Counted from the first letter of the stretch, positions 49,887-61,179 are shown. The stretch is 64,000 nt of DNA from CAYVQE01 sp964633205 (GCA_964633205.1 CAZWFN010000008.1:1-64000); one strand, 5' to 3'. Numbers and translations are program-made. Notes: generated by a model from the sequence alone, not told the origin.

Positions 49887-50770
49887 GAGCTGGTCTCCTC
49901 TGGCTGCGGGCCGGGCCGCATCTCGGCCATCACCCGCTGCACGTCCTGCCACACCGGCCGCTTGGCCGCCTCGTTGCGCAGCAGGTAGGCCGGGTGGTAG
50001 GTGGGCATGATGCGCGCCCCGCTGGCCGGGTGGACGAAAAACCGGCCGCGCAGCTTGGCCATGGAGCGATCGGTGCCCAACAGGTAGCGCGCGGCCGTAG
50101 CGCCCAGGCACAGGATGTGGCGCGGCCGCAGGATGGCCAGCTGGGCGTCGAGGAACTGGCCGCAGGTGCGCATCTCCTCGTCGCTCGGGGTGCGGTTCGA
50201 CGGCGGCCGGCACTTGACCACGTTGCAGATGTAGATCTGTTGCCGGTCGAGGCCCATGGCCGCCAGGATGCGATCCAGCAGCTGACCGGCCGGGCCCACG
50301 AAGGGCCGCCCGCTGCGATCCTCCTCGAAGCCGGGCCCCTCGCCCACCAGCACCAGCCGGGCGTTGGCCCGGCCCTCACCGAAGACGATCGAGCGGCGGC
50401 CGGGCGAGAGCGGACAACGGGTGCAGTCGCCGATGCGCCGGCGCAGGGCCTCGAGCTGCTCGGCGGCCTGCTCGACCGGCAGCGGCGCGGGCGGGCCGGC
50501 CGGTGGACCGGGCTCGCCCGGCCAGCGGTCCGGCTCCGGCCGGGCGAACAGGTGGGCCTGGGGCCGCGCGCGCCGGCCGGCGGACGGCTGCGCAGCAGCG
50601 GCCGGCGGCCGGTCAGCCGACTCGGCAAGCGCCAGCGCCGGCAGCTCCACCTCGGTCTGGCGGCGCGCCAGCTGGCGCAGCCCGAAGTCGCGCAGCAGCC
50701 GCAGCTGGGCCTCGATGCCGTGCACCAGCTCGCCCAGTTCGGCCCGCAGCTCTGTCGGCGCATCTTCCAA
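49883..50770 (-). CDS. Uracil-DNA glycosylase, family 4 (Fe-S)
   Basis: This enzyme removes uracil from DNA. The conserved C-terminal 200 residues hold the family-4 motif GEGPGFEEDRSGRPFVGPAG. They also hold cysteines that would bind a [4Fe-4S] cluster (DCTRCPL, VVKCRPP, MRTC) and HPAYLLR near the end. The N-terminal 95 residues are a low-complexity extension. A TTG at 50770 fits best: GGGGAGGG lies about ten bases upstream, although the frame is open further. It heads the operon with NfeD and the SPFH protein. Confidence 0.9.
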   Translation of the reverse strand: MEDAPTELRAELGELVHGIEAQLRLLRDFGLRQLARRQTEVELPALALAESADRPPAAAAQPSAGRRARPQAHLFARPEPDRWPGEPGPPAGPPAPLPVEQAAEQLEALRRRIGDCTRCPLSPGRRSIVFGEGRANARLVLVGEGPGFEEDRSGRPFVGPAGQLLDRILAAMGLDRQQIYICNVVKCRPPSNRTPSDEEMRTCGQFLDAQLAILRPRHILCLGATAARYLLGTDRSMAKLRGRFFVHPASGARIMPTYHPAYLLRNEAAKRPVWQDVQRVMAEMRPGPQPEETSS

Positions 50771-50821
50771 GTGGGTTGTCCCTCCCCGGGTTTGAACCCT
50801 GCTCCAGGCTGATATAGCATC

Positions 50822-50835
50822 TCCCCTCGAGGGGA
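50822..50835. promoter_or_regulatory. 14-bp perfect palindrome in the divergent promoter region
   Basis: TCCCCTCGAGGGGA lies between the divergent uracil glycosylase and zinc phospholipase-like genes and includes the latter's ribosome site. It could be an operator; the palindromic core is short and GC-rich, so chance is possible. Confidence 0.25.
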
Positions 50836-50844
50836 ACAAGCACC

Positions 50845-52011
50845 ATGCGAGCCCTTTCCATTCTGAGCGCCGCGCTGCTGCTGCTGCTGGTCGACACACC
50901 GGCGCTGGCCTGGGGGCCGGCCACCCACCTCGACCTGGGCCTGGCGGTGCTGGCCGACCTGGCGCTGGTGGCCCCGGCGGTGGCCGCGCTGCTGCGCCGC
51001 CACGCCGATGATTTCCTGTACGGATCGCTGGCGGCCGACATCACCATCGGCAAGAACCTGTCGCCCTACCAGCTGCATTGCCACAACTGGCAGGTGGCGC
51101 TGCCGGTGCTGGAACTGGCCGAGGACGACGCCACCCGGGCCTTCGCCTGGGGCTACCTGAGCCACCTGGCCGCCGACACCGTGGCCCACAACTACTTCGT
51201 GCCCTACAAGACGGTCGAGCACTTCGCCCGCCGCGGCGCGGCCCACACCTACTGGGAGCTGCGCTTCGACGCCCACGTGCCGCACCAGGCCTGGCAGGCG
51301 GGCCGGCGGCTGTCGATGCGGGCCTTCGTCGCCCACGATCGCCACCTGCGCAAAATCCTGACCGGTCCGCTGTTTCCCTTCTCCATCAACAAGCAGCTTT
51401 TCAACTCGATGGTGTTGTTCTCGCGCCTGCGGCGCTGGCGCCGGACCGCCGAGGCCCACACCCGGCGCACCCAGCGCGTGCTGACCGAGCAGGAATGGCA
51501 GGAAGCCCGCACCATGTCGCTGGACCGCGTGCGCGACCTGCTGGCCCGGGGCCCGGCGGCCGCCTGCCTGCAGTCCGACCCCACCGGCCACCGCAACCTG
51601 TTGATCGCCACCGAGCTGCGCCGCCGGCTGCGGCGCCTGCGGCGCCAGCAGCGGCTGATCGAGCCCGAGACGGTCGGCGCCCGGTTCAAGCCGCTGTTCC
51701 GCGACTCGATCGAGGCCAAGCTCGAGCTGCCCTCGTTGCTCGACTTCACCGACCCGGACAAGCCAGCCGCCACCCGGCGCAACCACCGCGGCCTGCTGGC
51801 CAACGGCCGGCCGGCCGCGGCCGAGTCGCCCAAGGCGCGCCCCGCGGCCAAGCGCGACCGCAAGGCCCGCATCAAGGCGAGCAAGCGGGGCGGCAGCAAG
51901 AAGATCGGACGCGCCACCGGGGACGAAAAATCCAAGAAGCCGAAGAAGCCCAAGAAGAGCGAGAAGTCCAGCGAGGACGACCGGAGCGGGTCGAGCACCA
52001 AGGGCGACTGA
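50845..52011 (+). CDS. Zinc-dependent phospholipase C-like exported protein
   Basis: This exported protein has a signal peptide (ending near LAWGPATH, so the mature chain would begin with Trp, as in bacterial phospholipase C). Zinc-ligand-like His residues lie in ATHLDLG, CHNWQ, GYLSHLAADTVAHNYFVP and EHFARR, matching the Zn_dep_PLPC fold. The C-terminal 80 residues are very rich in Lys/Arg/Ser and probably disordered. A GAGGGG ribosome site precedes ATG 50845. Enzyme activity is not demonstrated, and many homologues have unknown function. Confidence 0.8.
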   Translation: MRALSILSAALLLLLVDTPALAWGPATHLDLGLAVLADLALVAPAVAALLRRHADDFLYGSLAADITIGKNLSPYQLHCHNWQVALPVLELAEDDATRAFAWGYLSHLAADTVAHNYFVPYKTVEHFARRGAAHTYWELRFDAHVPHQAWQAGRRLSMRAFVAHDRHLRKILTGPLFPFSINKQLFNSMVLFSRLRRWRRTAEAHTRRTQRVLTEQEWQEARTMSLDRVRDLLARGPAAACLQSDPTGHRNLLIATELRRRLRRLRRQQRLIEPETVGARFKPLFRDSIEAKLELPSLLDFTDPDKPAATRRNHRGLLANGRPAAAESPKARPAAKRDRKARIKASKRGGSKKIGRATGDEKSKKPKKPKKSEKSSEDDRSGSSTKGD

Positions 52012-52032
52012 TGAGTGGCGTATCCAGGGGCC

Positions 52033-53253
52033 TCAGCGCCGCTTGCGCGCCCGGCCCGCGGGCAGCAACGGCAGCAGCCTGTCCAGGATGCGATCGGCCA
52101 GCTCGTCCTTGGACATGCGCTCCAGGGCCGCCACCCCCTCGCGATCGACCAGGCTGGCCTGGTTGCTGTCGACCGCGAAGCCGGCGTCCGGCCGCGACAC
52201 GTCGTTGGCCACCACCAGGTCGAGCTTCTTGGCCTCCAGCTTGCGCCGGGCCGCGGCCACCGGGTCGCCGGTCTCGGCGGCGAAGCCCACCAGCACCCGC
52301 CGGCCCTTGCGCCGGCCCAGCCCGGCCAGGATGTCGCGGGTGCGCACCCAGTCGACCACCAGGCCGCCGTCGGCCTTCTTGATCTTGGTCCGCCGCGCCC
52401 GCCGCGGCCGGTAGTCGGCCACCGCCGCGGCCATGATCACCGCCTGGCAGCCGGCCAGATGGCGCTCCACGGCCGCCGCCATCTCGGCCGCCGAGACCAC
52501 GTCCACCCGCTCCACCCCGTACGGGGTCGCCAGCGCGCAGGGCCCGCTGATCAGCACCACCTCGGCGCCGCGCCGGGCGGCGGCCGCGGCCAGGGCGTAG
52601 CCCATCTTGCCGCTGGAGCGGTTGGACAGGAAACGGATCGGATCCAGCGCCTCGCGGGTGGGCCCGGCGGTGATCAGCAGCCGGCGGCCGGCCAGATCGG
52701 CCGGACCCAGCGCCCGCTGGCAGGCGTAGAGGATCTCCGTCGGTTCGGCCATGCGGCCCGGGCCCTGCTCGCCGCAGGCCAGCTCGCCCGAGCCCGGACC
52801 CACCAGCGCGAAGCGCTCGAAGAGGCGCAGCCGCGCGATGTTGGCGGCCGTGACCGGGTTGCGCCACATGCGGCTGTTCATGGCCGGGGCCAGCACCACC
52901 GGACAGGTGCAGGCCAACAGCGTGGTGGTCAGCAGGTTGTCGGCCAGCCCGCAGGCCACCTTGGCCAGGGTGTTGGCGGTGGCCGGTGCCACCAGGCACA
53001 GGTCGGCCTCGCGGCTCAGGTCGATGTGCTCCATGCCCGAGCGGGCCAGCTGCCCGCCCGAGCCCACCTCGGCCGGCCGGCCGCACAGGGCCTGGAAGGT
53101 CAGCGGTCCGACGAATCGGGCCGCGTACTCGGTCAGGATAGGCTGTACCTCGGCCCCGGCCCGCACCAGCAGGCGGGCCAGCTCGCAGGTGCGGTAGGCG
53201 GCGATGCCGCCGCTGACCCCGAGCACCACGAACTTGTCTCGCAGACCGGTCAT
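52033..53253 (-). CDS. coaBC: Bifunctional phosphopantothenoylcysteine decarboxylase / phosphopantothenate-cysteine ligase
   Basis: This enzyme couples cysteine to 4'-phosphopantothenate (CoaB part) and decarboxylates the product (CoaC part) in coenzyme A synthesis. The 406-residue length is standard. The CoaC half has VSGGIAAYRTCELAR, the PAMNSRMW motif and the active cysteine in GELACGEQGPGRM. The CoaB half has SSGKMGYALAAAAARRGAEV and AVADYRP. GGAGGGAGCGAGC precedes ATG 53253. It is 17 bases after a secreted small protein, so the two are co-transcribed. Confidence 0.95.
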   Translation of the reverse strand: MTGLRDKFVVLGVSGGIAAYRTCELARLLVRAGAEVQPILTEYAARFVGPLTFQALCGRPAEVGSGGQLARSGMEHIDLSREADLCLVAPATANTLAKVACGLADNLLTTTLLACTCPVVLAPAMNSRMWRNPVTAANIARLRLFERFALVGPGSGELACGEQGPGRMAEPTEILYACQRALGPADLAGRRLLITAGPTREALDPIRFLSNRSSGKMGYALAAAAARRGAEVVLISGPCALATPYGVERVDVVSAAEMAAAVERHLAGCQAVIMAAAVADYRPRRARRTKIKKADGGLVVDWVRTRDILAGLGRRKGRRVLVGFAAETGDPVAAARRKLEAKKLDLVVANDVSRPDAGFAVDSNQASLVDREGVAALERMSKDELADRILDRLLPLLPAGRARKRR

Positions 53254-53270
53254 GCTCGCTCCCTCCAAGC

Positions 53271-53738
53271 TCAGGCGCGCACCATCAGCCGCCAGCTGCC
53301 GTCGAGCTGCAGCCACAACAGCGGCACCAGCAGCGGTTCGTCCGCCGGGCGGTCGGGCAGGCGCAGCGCCAGGTGGAACACCGCCATCGCCACCGCCCGC
53401 TTGCGCTTGGGCCCGGCCGGCAGCAGCAGCACGTCGGCCAGCTCGAGCCGCTCGACGACCGCGCCCTGGGCGAAGGCGCCGGCCAGCTGGCGCAAAAAGG
53501 CCCGGTGCCGGCGGCGGTGGGCCGCGGGGTCCAGCGCGCGCTTGGAGATCCGCTGCCAGGCGGCGAAGTCGACCAGCCGCTGTTGGGCGCGCTCCAGCTC
53601 GCCGGCGCGCAACGCATCGAGCAACGCCAGCGCTTCCTGCTGCGCCGAGACCGGCCAGGCCGGCCGCTCATCCCCGGCCGCCACCCGGGGGACCAGCAGC
53701 AACAGAACACCCAGCCCCGTTGCGATCCATCTGGCCAT
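53271..53738 (-). CDS. Exported protein of unknown function (155 aa)
   Basis: I do not recognise a family. The ATG at 53738 begins a signal peptide (MARWIATGLGVLLLLVPRVAAG), preceded by GGGGAGG. The mature part is helical near the N-terminus (QQEALALLDALRAGELERAQQRLVDF) and ends in beta-like segments with a basic stretch (PAGPKRKRAVAMAVFHLALRL). It lies 17 bases upstream of coaBC on the same strand. Its role is unknown. Confidence 0.7.
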   Translation of the reverse strand: MARWIATGLGVLLLLVPRVAAGDERPAWPVSAQQEALALLDALRAGELERAQQRLVDFAAWQRISKRALDPAAHRRRHRAFLRQLAGAFAQGAVVERLELADVLLLPAGPKRKRAVAMAVFHLALRLPDRPADEPLLVPLLWLQLDGSWRLMVRA

Positions 53739-53941
53739 CACCGCCTCCCCGGCGCCGCCACGGGCGCCGCGCATTCCAGATATAGCACGGCCCCCCGCCC
53801 GCGACCCAATTTGTCGGCCGACCCACCCGCGCGAAGGGAGGCATCGAATCGCCGAAGGCGAAAGCGACCAGGGTGGGGGCCGGCGCCGACGATTGACAGC
53901 TCGCACCCGCGGTGCGCAGAATTCACGACTGCGGGGTGGTG

Positions 53942-54757
53942 ATGCGCGACAACGAAGAGATCGAAGGCTTGCTGGACGAGGCCGAGGCGGCGCTGGACGC
54001 CGGCCGAGCCCAACTGGCGCTGGCGCTGGGCCGCGAGGCGGCCGGGCTGGATCCCGACTGTCTCGACGCCCTGCTCATCCAGGCCGATGCCCTGCTCGAG
54101 CTGGGCGACTGCGGTGGTGCCGAGCCGCTCTACCGCCGGCTGGAGGAGCTGGCCCCGGACGAGCCGGCGGTGCTGGCCGGCCGCGGTCTGTGCCTGTTCG
54201 AGCTGACCCGCTTCGAAGCCGCCGAGCAGGTGCTGCGCCTGGCGCTGGAGCTGGACTCGCGGCTGGCCGAGGTGCACCAGTGCCTGGGGCTGCTGCTCGA
54301 ACGGGATCAGCGCCAGGCCGAGGCCGAGCGCCGCTTCGCCCGCGCCCGCGCGCTGGCCCCGGAGGACTACCGCCCGCCGGTCGAGCTGGCCGAGCAACGC
54401 TTCGACGCCTGCATCGAGGCCGCCCTGCTCGACCTGCCACCGCCGGTGGCCGAAGCGCTGGCCGACGTCAGCGTGGTGGTCGAGCAGCTGCCGGCCGACG
54501 AGGATCTGCGCGCCGCCGAGCCGCCGTTGAGCCCCCGCATCCTGGGCCTGTGGCGCGGCAGCCCGCTGAGCGAGCGCAGCGTGTTCGACCCCTGGACCGA
54601 GCTGCCGGGCGGCATCGTGCTCTACCAGCGCAACCTGCAGCGCTTCGCCCGCGACGAGGCCGACCTGATCGACCAGATCCGCATCACCGTGATGCACGAG
54701 GTGGGCCACGCCCTGGGCCTGGACGAGGCCCAGCTCGAGCAGCGCGGCTGGAGTTGA
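53942..54757 (+). CDS. TPR-zincin metallopeptidase-like protein
   Basis: This 271-residue protein joins three TPR units (about 25-130) to a short C-terminal zincin domain. The metal motif HEVGHALGLDE (around 252-262) fits the HExxH/glycine/acidic pattern of Zincin_1 family proteins, and LSERSVFDPWTELPGGIVLYQRN lies upstream. No signal peptide is seen. ATG 53942 has only a GGGGTGG nearby, so the start is moderately certain. Its function is unknown beyond the metallopeptidase fold. Confidence 0.78.
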   Translation: MRDNEEIEGLLDEAEAALDAGRAQLALALGREAAGLDPDCLDALLIQADALLELGDCGGAEPLYRRLEELAPDEPAVLAGRGLCLFELTRFEAAEQVLRLALELDSRLAEVHQCLGLLLERDQRQAEAERRFARARALAPEDYRPPVELAEQRFDACIEAALLDLPPPVAEALADVSVVVEQLPADEDLRAAEPPLSPRILGLWRGSPLSERSVFDPWTELPGGIVLYQRNLQRFARDEADLIDQIRITVMHEVGHALGLDEAQLEQRGWS

Positions 54758-54761
54758 GCTC

Positions 54762-54951
54762 GGGCGGGGGAAGCAACACTTCAGCGCCGAGCGAGCTGCT
54801 GGCGGATGGCGTCGACCACCATGCGGATGCACGTCGTTGGGCCCAGCTCGAGCTTCCCCGCCCGAAGGGCGGGGAAAGCAACACATCAGCGCTGAGCGAG
54901 CTGCTGGCGGATGGCGTCGACCACCATGCGGATGGCCACGTCGTTGGGCCC
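54762..54951. repeat. Direct repeat duplicating the 3' end of udk
   Basis: Copy A (54762-54844) and copy B (54867-54951) are nearly identical over about 80 bases, differing by a few substitutions and small indels. Copy B is the true udk end with the stop codon, and copy A is a partial duplicate in the intergenic space. Confidence 0.9.
54853..54877. terminator. Strong hairpin between convergent genes
   Basis: CCCCGCCC (54856-54863) and GGGCGGGG (54867-54874) form a perfect 8-bp stem with a GAA loop. It has no T-run on either side, so a terminator role for the convergent zincin and udk genes is plausible but unproven. Confidence 0.4.
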
Positions 54952-55506
54952 GGCCGAGGGGATGATCACGTCGGCGTGGCGTTTCGACGGCAGCACGAAG
55001 CTCTCGTGCATCGGCCGCACGGTCTCGAGGTACTGCTGCACCACCCGGTCGATGGTGCGGGCGCGCTGGTTGACATCGCGGGTCAGCCGCCGGATGAAGC
55101 GGATGTCGTCGTCGGCCTCGACGAAGATCTTGACGTCGATTTGTGCGCGCAGCTCGCGGGTGGCCAGCACCAGGATGCCCTCGACGATGACGATCGAGGC
55201 CGGCTCCACCCGCACCGAGCCCTGCTTGCGGGTGTACTCCTGGAAGGAGTAGATCGGCTTTTCCACCGGCTGGCGCCGCTTGAGCCGCTGCAGGTGCTCG
55301 ACCATCAGGGCGTTGTCGAAGGCGTCGGGATGGTCGAAGTTGAACTGCTTGCGCTCGGCCAGCGCCAGGTGGCTCAGGTCGCGGTAGTAGGCGTCTTGGT
55401 CGAGCAGGGCGATCGGCTGGCCGTAGTGCGCCTGCAGGATCTTCTTGGCCACCGTGGTCTTGCCCGAGGCCGAGCCGCCGGCGATGCCGATGACCACCAC
55501 GCTCAT
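54886..55506 (-). CDS. udk: Uridine kinase
   Basis: This salvage enzyme phosphorylates uridine and cytidine. The 206-residue length is standard. P-loop GGSASGKTT opens the chain, followed by LLDQDAYYRDLSHL, NFDHPDAFD and VEGILVLATRELR, all typical of uridine kinase. It has the lid region RFIRRLTRDVNQRARTID. ATG 55506 overlaps the stop of the upstream lipoprotein (ATGA). The 3' end has a partial copy in the intergenic space downstream. Confidence 0.95.
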   Translation of the reverse strand: MSVVVIGIAGGSASGKTTVAKKILQAHYGQPIALLDQDAYYRDLSHLALAERKQFNFDHPDAFDNALMVEHLQRLKRRQPVEKPIYSFQEYTRKQGSVRVEPASIVIVEGILVLATRELRAQIDVKIFVEADDDIRFIRRLTRDVNQRARTIDRVVQQYLETVRPMHESFVLPSKRHADVIIPSAGPNDVAIRMVVDAIRQQLAQR

Positions 55507-56468
55507 TCGTCCACCTCCCACCAGCTGTCGTCCAACCGGTAGCGCACCCCATCGGTCTCGATGGCGAAGGTGCCCAGCACCGGTCCGGCATCGCGGGCGC
55601 CGCTGCCGGTCTGAAATACGGCCGGCGGCTCGACCGTCAAGGCCGGATCCAGGCCGCGCAGCCGGGCCACCACCTCGCCGGCCGGATGATCGTAGGGGTT
55701 GGGCCCGACCGACAGCACCGCCACCTCGGCCCGCAGCGCCTCGAGCCAGGCGGCGCAGGTCGAGCCGGCCGCGCCGTGGTGATGCAGATGAACCGCGTCC
55801 AGATCGCCCAGCAGCGGTCCCAGGGCCCGTTCGACCTCCGCGCCCAGATCGCCGCCGACGTGGTAGTCGAAGCCGCCGTGGCGCAGCAGCAAGCCCAGGC
55901 TGCGGTCGTTGTCGTCGGCCACCAGCACCCGTGAGCCGTCGAGCAAGCGGCCGCCCGAGGCGGTGCAGATCAACTCCACCCCGTCGCCCAGCGCCAGCCG
56001 GTCGCCGGGGTCGAGCAGCCGCAATCCGCCGGCTGCGGTGCCGGCCAGCGCGTCGGCCAGCGCGGCGAAGGCCGCGGTCTGCGGCTGGCTGCCCTCGCCC
56101 CAGGCGGCGTCGACCGCCACCGCGGCGGCCACCTCGTCCAGCCCGCCGATGTGATCGGCGTCCGGGTGGCTGGCCACCAGGTGGCGCAGCCGCTCCAGCC
56201 CGCGCCGCTCGAGCTCGGCCAGCACCACCGCGCCGGCGCCGTCGGGCCCGCCGTCGACCAGCGCCGCCTGCCCGGTCGGTCCGATGAACAGGGTGGCGTC
56301 GCCGGCGCCCACGTCCAGGTGCACGATCTCCACCCGGCCCAGCCCTGGGGCACCATCGGCGCCGTCGGGCGGGCCCCAGCCCTCGGGCGGCGCGTCGTGG
56401 CAACCGGCACCCAGGGCCCACACCGCCAGCGCGGCCCTGCACCACCTGCCCACCACACCGGTCGCCAT
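55503..56468 (-). CDS. ComEC-like metallo-beta-lactamase-fold lipoprotein
   Basis: This 321-residue protein has a lipoprotein-like signal with C23 in GAGC. Its fold is that of the metallo-beta-lactamase superfamily: IVHLDVGAGDATLFIG and the zinc motif HPDADH (101-106), then LVADDNDRSLGLLLRHGG and DAVHLHHHGAAGS. This set is typical of the hydrolase domain in ComEC/Rec2-type proteins. No membrane channel is present, so a nuclease-like or other phosphodiesterase function is guessed. A GAGGGTG ribosome site sets ATG 56468. Confidence 0.85.
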   Translation of the reverse strand: MATGVVGRWCRAALAVWALGAGCHDAPPEGWGPPDGADGAPGLGRVEIVHLDVGAGDATLFIGPTGQAALVDGGPDGAGAVVLAELERRGLERLRHLVASHPDADHIGGLDEVAAAVAVDAAWGEGSQPQTAAFAALADALAGTAAGGLRLLDPGDRLALGDGVELICTASGGRLLDGSRVLVADDNDRSLGLLLRHGGFDYHVGGDLGAEVERALGPLLGDLDAVHLHHHGAAGSTCAAWLEALRAEVAVLSVGPNPYDHPAGEVVARLRGLDPALTVEPPAVFQTGSGARDAGPVLGTFAIETDGVRYRLDDSWWEVDE

Positions 56469-56545
56469 CGCACACCCTCGCTCGCGGGAATCCGGGCGGA
56501 TTCTAACGCCGGCCATTCTGCTGTACAAGGCTGCATGGGGGCGAG

Positions 56546-56690
56546 GCCCGGGCATAACCCGGGCGCCTTCGTCGCAGATGCGGTCGTTGCACAGGGACCT
56601 GAAGGCCCTGGCGAAGTCGCCCAGGACATGCCCGGGCTCCGGGCCGTTAATGCAGGGCAACTGAGCTGCCGGGGTATGAACCCCGGCAGC
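56546..56690. other. Cluster of four perfect or near-perfect hairpins
   Basis: Stems are GCCCGGG/CCCGGGC (56546-56564), CCTGG/CCAGG with inner pairing (56607-56625), GCCCGG/CCGGGC (56630-56644) and GCTGCCGGGGT/ACCCCGGCAGC (56665-56690, 11 bp, loop ATGA). This could be a structured leader or non-coding RNA; the strand is not decided. Confidence 0.5.
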
Positions 56691-56773
56691 CGCACTGCGT
56701 TCGCTGGCATGCGCGGATGCGAGGAACGTGGGGGGCGCCGGGGGTCAGTGGCGGGCGCGGGCGCGCGATTTTA

Positions 56774-56829
56774 CCCCTCCCCCCGACGGCGATCGCTGCG
56801 GGCGTTCAGTTGGCGTTGGGGGGAGGTGG
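56774..56829. other. C-run/G-run long stem
   Basis: CCCCTCCCCCC (56774-56784) can pair with the G-rich segment at 56818-56829 with one bulge, about 11 pairs. The adjoining G tracts (56818-56838) could also form a G-quadruplex. Confidence 0.4.
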
Positions 56830-56994
56830 GGAGGGGGGCGCAAAAATCACAGCCGTTGCGACAACGCCCGCATCCGCCGCCCATCTGTCACCCTGGGGCT
56901 ACAGGCCCCCGGCTGCAACCGGCCGGGTTTTCCACAGGGTCTGGCAAGGGCTCGGAATCAAATCCGAAAAAACACCGTCGGCGGCGCCCTTCGG

Positions 56995-57010
56995 TGGCAC
57001 GCGGATTGCT
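56995..57010 (+). promoter_or_regulatory. Sigma-54 promoter for the 504-aa lipoprotein
   Basis: TGGCACGCGGATTGCT matches TGGCACG-N4-TTGCW at every position with exact GG to GC spacing, the best such match in the window. The start near 57021 leaves a leader of about 52 bases. Confidence 0.8.
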
Positions 57011-57072
57011 TCAACGCGGGGGGGCCGCTGCTGCGGCCGGCTTGTGGAAAACCGCGACGGGAGAACACGGCG

Positions 57073-58587
57073 ATGACGACGAGAAGCGGGATGCGGATGA
57101 TGCCGGGCCTGGCCCTGCTGGCGCTCACCGCCGGCGGCTGGCTGGTCGGCTGCGGACCGGCCGGCGACGGCGGCCTGCACGCGGCCGCGGCCCAGTCGAC
57201 CCTGGGCGCGGCCGACGGCCAGGGCGATCGGCCCGACTACGAATGCGAGCTGGTGCTGCGCGCGGTGGGCCGGATCGACACCGGCCCGGGCTACGCCACC
57301 AGCTGCGACCTGGGCCTGGCCGACGGCGGGCCGTGCCGCTACGTCTGGCAGGGCCGCATCGACGTCGCCGAGCAGGCGGCCGAACGCTTCACCTCCATCG
57401 AGGTGCTCTACCGTACCGGCCAGACCGGCGACCAGTGGTACGCGGTGGCCGCGGCGCCGGCCGGCGCGCCCAGCGACGGCTTCGCCCCCTACGAGTTCCG
57501 CATCCTGGAGCACACCCCGGCGGCCGGCATGAGCATGACCAGCCTCAACCGCACCGTGATCGAGCTGGTGCCCTACGGGGTGGAGCCCGACGGCACCCGG
57601 GTGTTCGACCACAACCGGGTCGCCGACCCGCTGGATGCCTACCGGCTCGACCTGGACAACCTGTGGTCGATCGACGAGGCACCGGGCGTCTGCAGCCCGG
57701 ATGACCAGCCCGTGCCCAGCTGGACCTTCGCCTACCCGGGTTGGGGCCAGCACATCGCCGACGGCCCGCTGCTGGCCGGCGGCCAGGTGCGCATCGCCTA
57801 CGACGGCCGGCGCTTGCGCGAGACCCAGGCCTGCATGGGCTCCGAGGGACCGGTCTCGGCCACCACCATCCACGCCGCCTGGTCCTTCGACGGCGGCCCG
57901 GTGCACTCCGCCCAGGTCGAGCACTACGTCGAGTCGTTCGGCTACGCCTGCCAGGGCGAGGAATCCCCCTGCATCGAGCAGCAGGTCGACCAGCCGCTGC
58001 TGGCGGTGCCGGCCGCCGCCGCCGAGATGCAGCTGTGGTTCTACTGCGTACCGGGCTTTTCGGCCGGGGCCGAGGCCAACTGGCGCTACGACTCCAACCT
58101 GGGCGACAACTACCGCGCCGCGGTGGTGGCCCAGGCCGCGCCGGTGCACTGGGCCGGCGCCTGGCAGCAGCGGGCGGCGCGTTCGGGCTTCACCTTCGCG
58201 CTGCCCGAGCCGCTGCTCTACGCCGGCTTCAGCAACATGGGTTGGTCGGTCCAGGCCCAGGTCTACGTGCGCGGGCTGACCGATCAGCACCGGGTCGACG
58301 GCCAGCGGCTGCGGGCCTACGTCGAGACCGACCTGCTCGGCTGCGCGCCGGGCGGTGCGCTCGAGCTGGCCGAGCTGCCCCTGGCCGAGGCCCAGGCCGG
58401 ACCCTACGGCAACAACGCCCTGTTCCGCTGGGGCTACGAGGCCCTGGCCGGCCACTGCCCGCCCGGCAGCTACCACTACCGCTTCCTGTTCTCGGCCGAC
58501 GGCGGCCTGACCCACACCCCGCTGGGCGCCGCCGCCAGCACCGACCAGCCCGACGCCACCGCCTTGCGCACCTTGATCGTCGAGTAA
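57073..58587 (+). CDS. Sigma-54-promoted lipoprotein, possibly of the DUF6209 type
   Basis: This 504-residue predicted lipoprotein has a signal ending in LVGC. The middle part, LLAGGQVRIAYDGRRLRETQACMG followed by SATTIHAAWSFDGGPVHSAQVEHYV, resembles DUF6209-type proteins known from Myxococcota; I cannot confirm the match without a search. Cysteines are moderate in number. A GGGAG sits before ATG 57073. Expression depends on the consensus sigma-54 promoter upstream, so it likely responds to one of the activators in this region. Confidence 0.8.
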   Translation: MTTRSGMRMMPGLALLALTAGGWLVGCGPAGDGGLHAAAAQSTLGAADGQGDRPDYECELVLRAVGRIDTGPGYATSCDLGLADGGPCRYVWQGRIDVAEQAAERFTSIEVLYRTGQTGDQWYAVAAAPAGAPSDGFAPYEFRILEHTPAAGMSMTSLNRTVIELVPYGVEPDGTRVFDHNRVADPLDAYRLDLDNLWSIDEAPGVCSPDDQPVPSWTFAYPGWGQHIADGPLLAGGQVRIAYDGRRLRETQACMGSEGPVSATTIHAAWSFDGGPVHSAQVEHYVESFGYACQGEESPCIEQQVDQPLLAVPAAAAEMQLWFYCVPGFSAGAEANWRYDSNLGDNYRAAVVAQAAPVHWAGAWQQRAARSGFTFALPEPLLYAGFSNMGWSVQAQVYVRGLTDQHRVDGQRLRAYVETDLLGCAPGGALELAELPLAEAQAGPYGNNALFRWGYEALAGHCPPGSYHYRFLFSADGGLTHTPLGAAASTDQPDATALRTLIVE

Positions 58588-58706
58588 GCCCGCCGACCCT
58601 CCCTCCGCCGCCGAAGGCGACGAGGCTGGGGCCGTCGAGCGCACGCTTGCACCCCCGCGAGCGATCTGCTATCTCCGTCGGTCAGCGAACCGATCCCGGA
58701 GTCCGC

Positions 58707-61133
<2,427 letters not shown>

Positions 61134-61179
61134 GCCGCCGCCGCAGGTGAGCGCTTCGGAACGCGCCGGGCACCACTGC

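Larger units (their letters stand above)
56469..57072. other. Intergenic region (604 bp) with hairpin cluster and sigma-54 promoter
   Basis: It holds four hairpins in 150 bases (56546-56690), an 11-bp C-run/G-run stem at 56774-56829 followed by G4, G2 and G6 tracts, and a consensus sigma-54 promoter. Upstream minus-strand frames here are not convincing genes. Confidence 0.6.
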
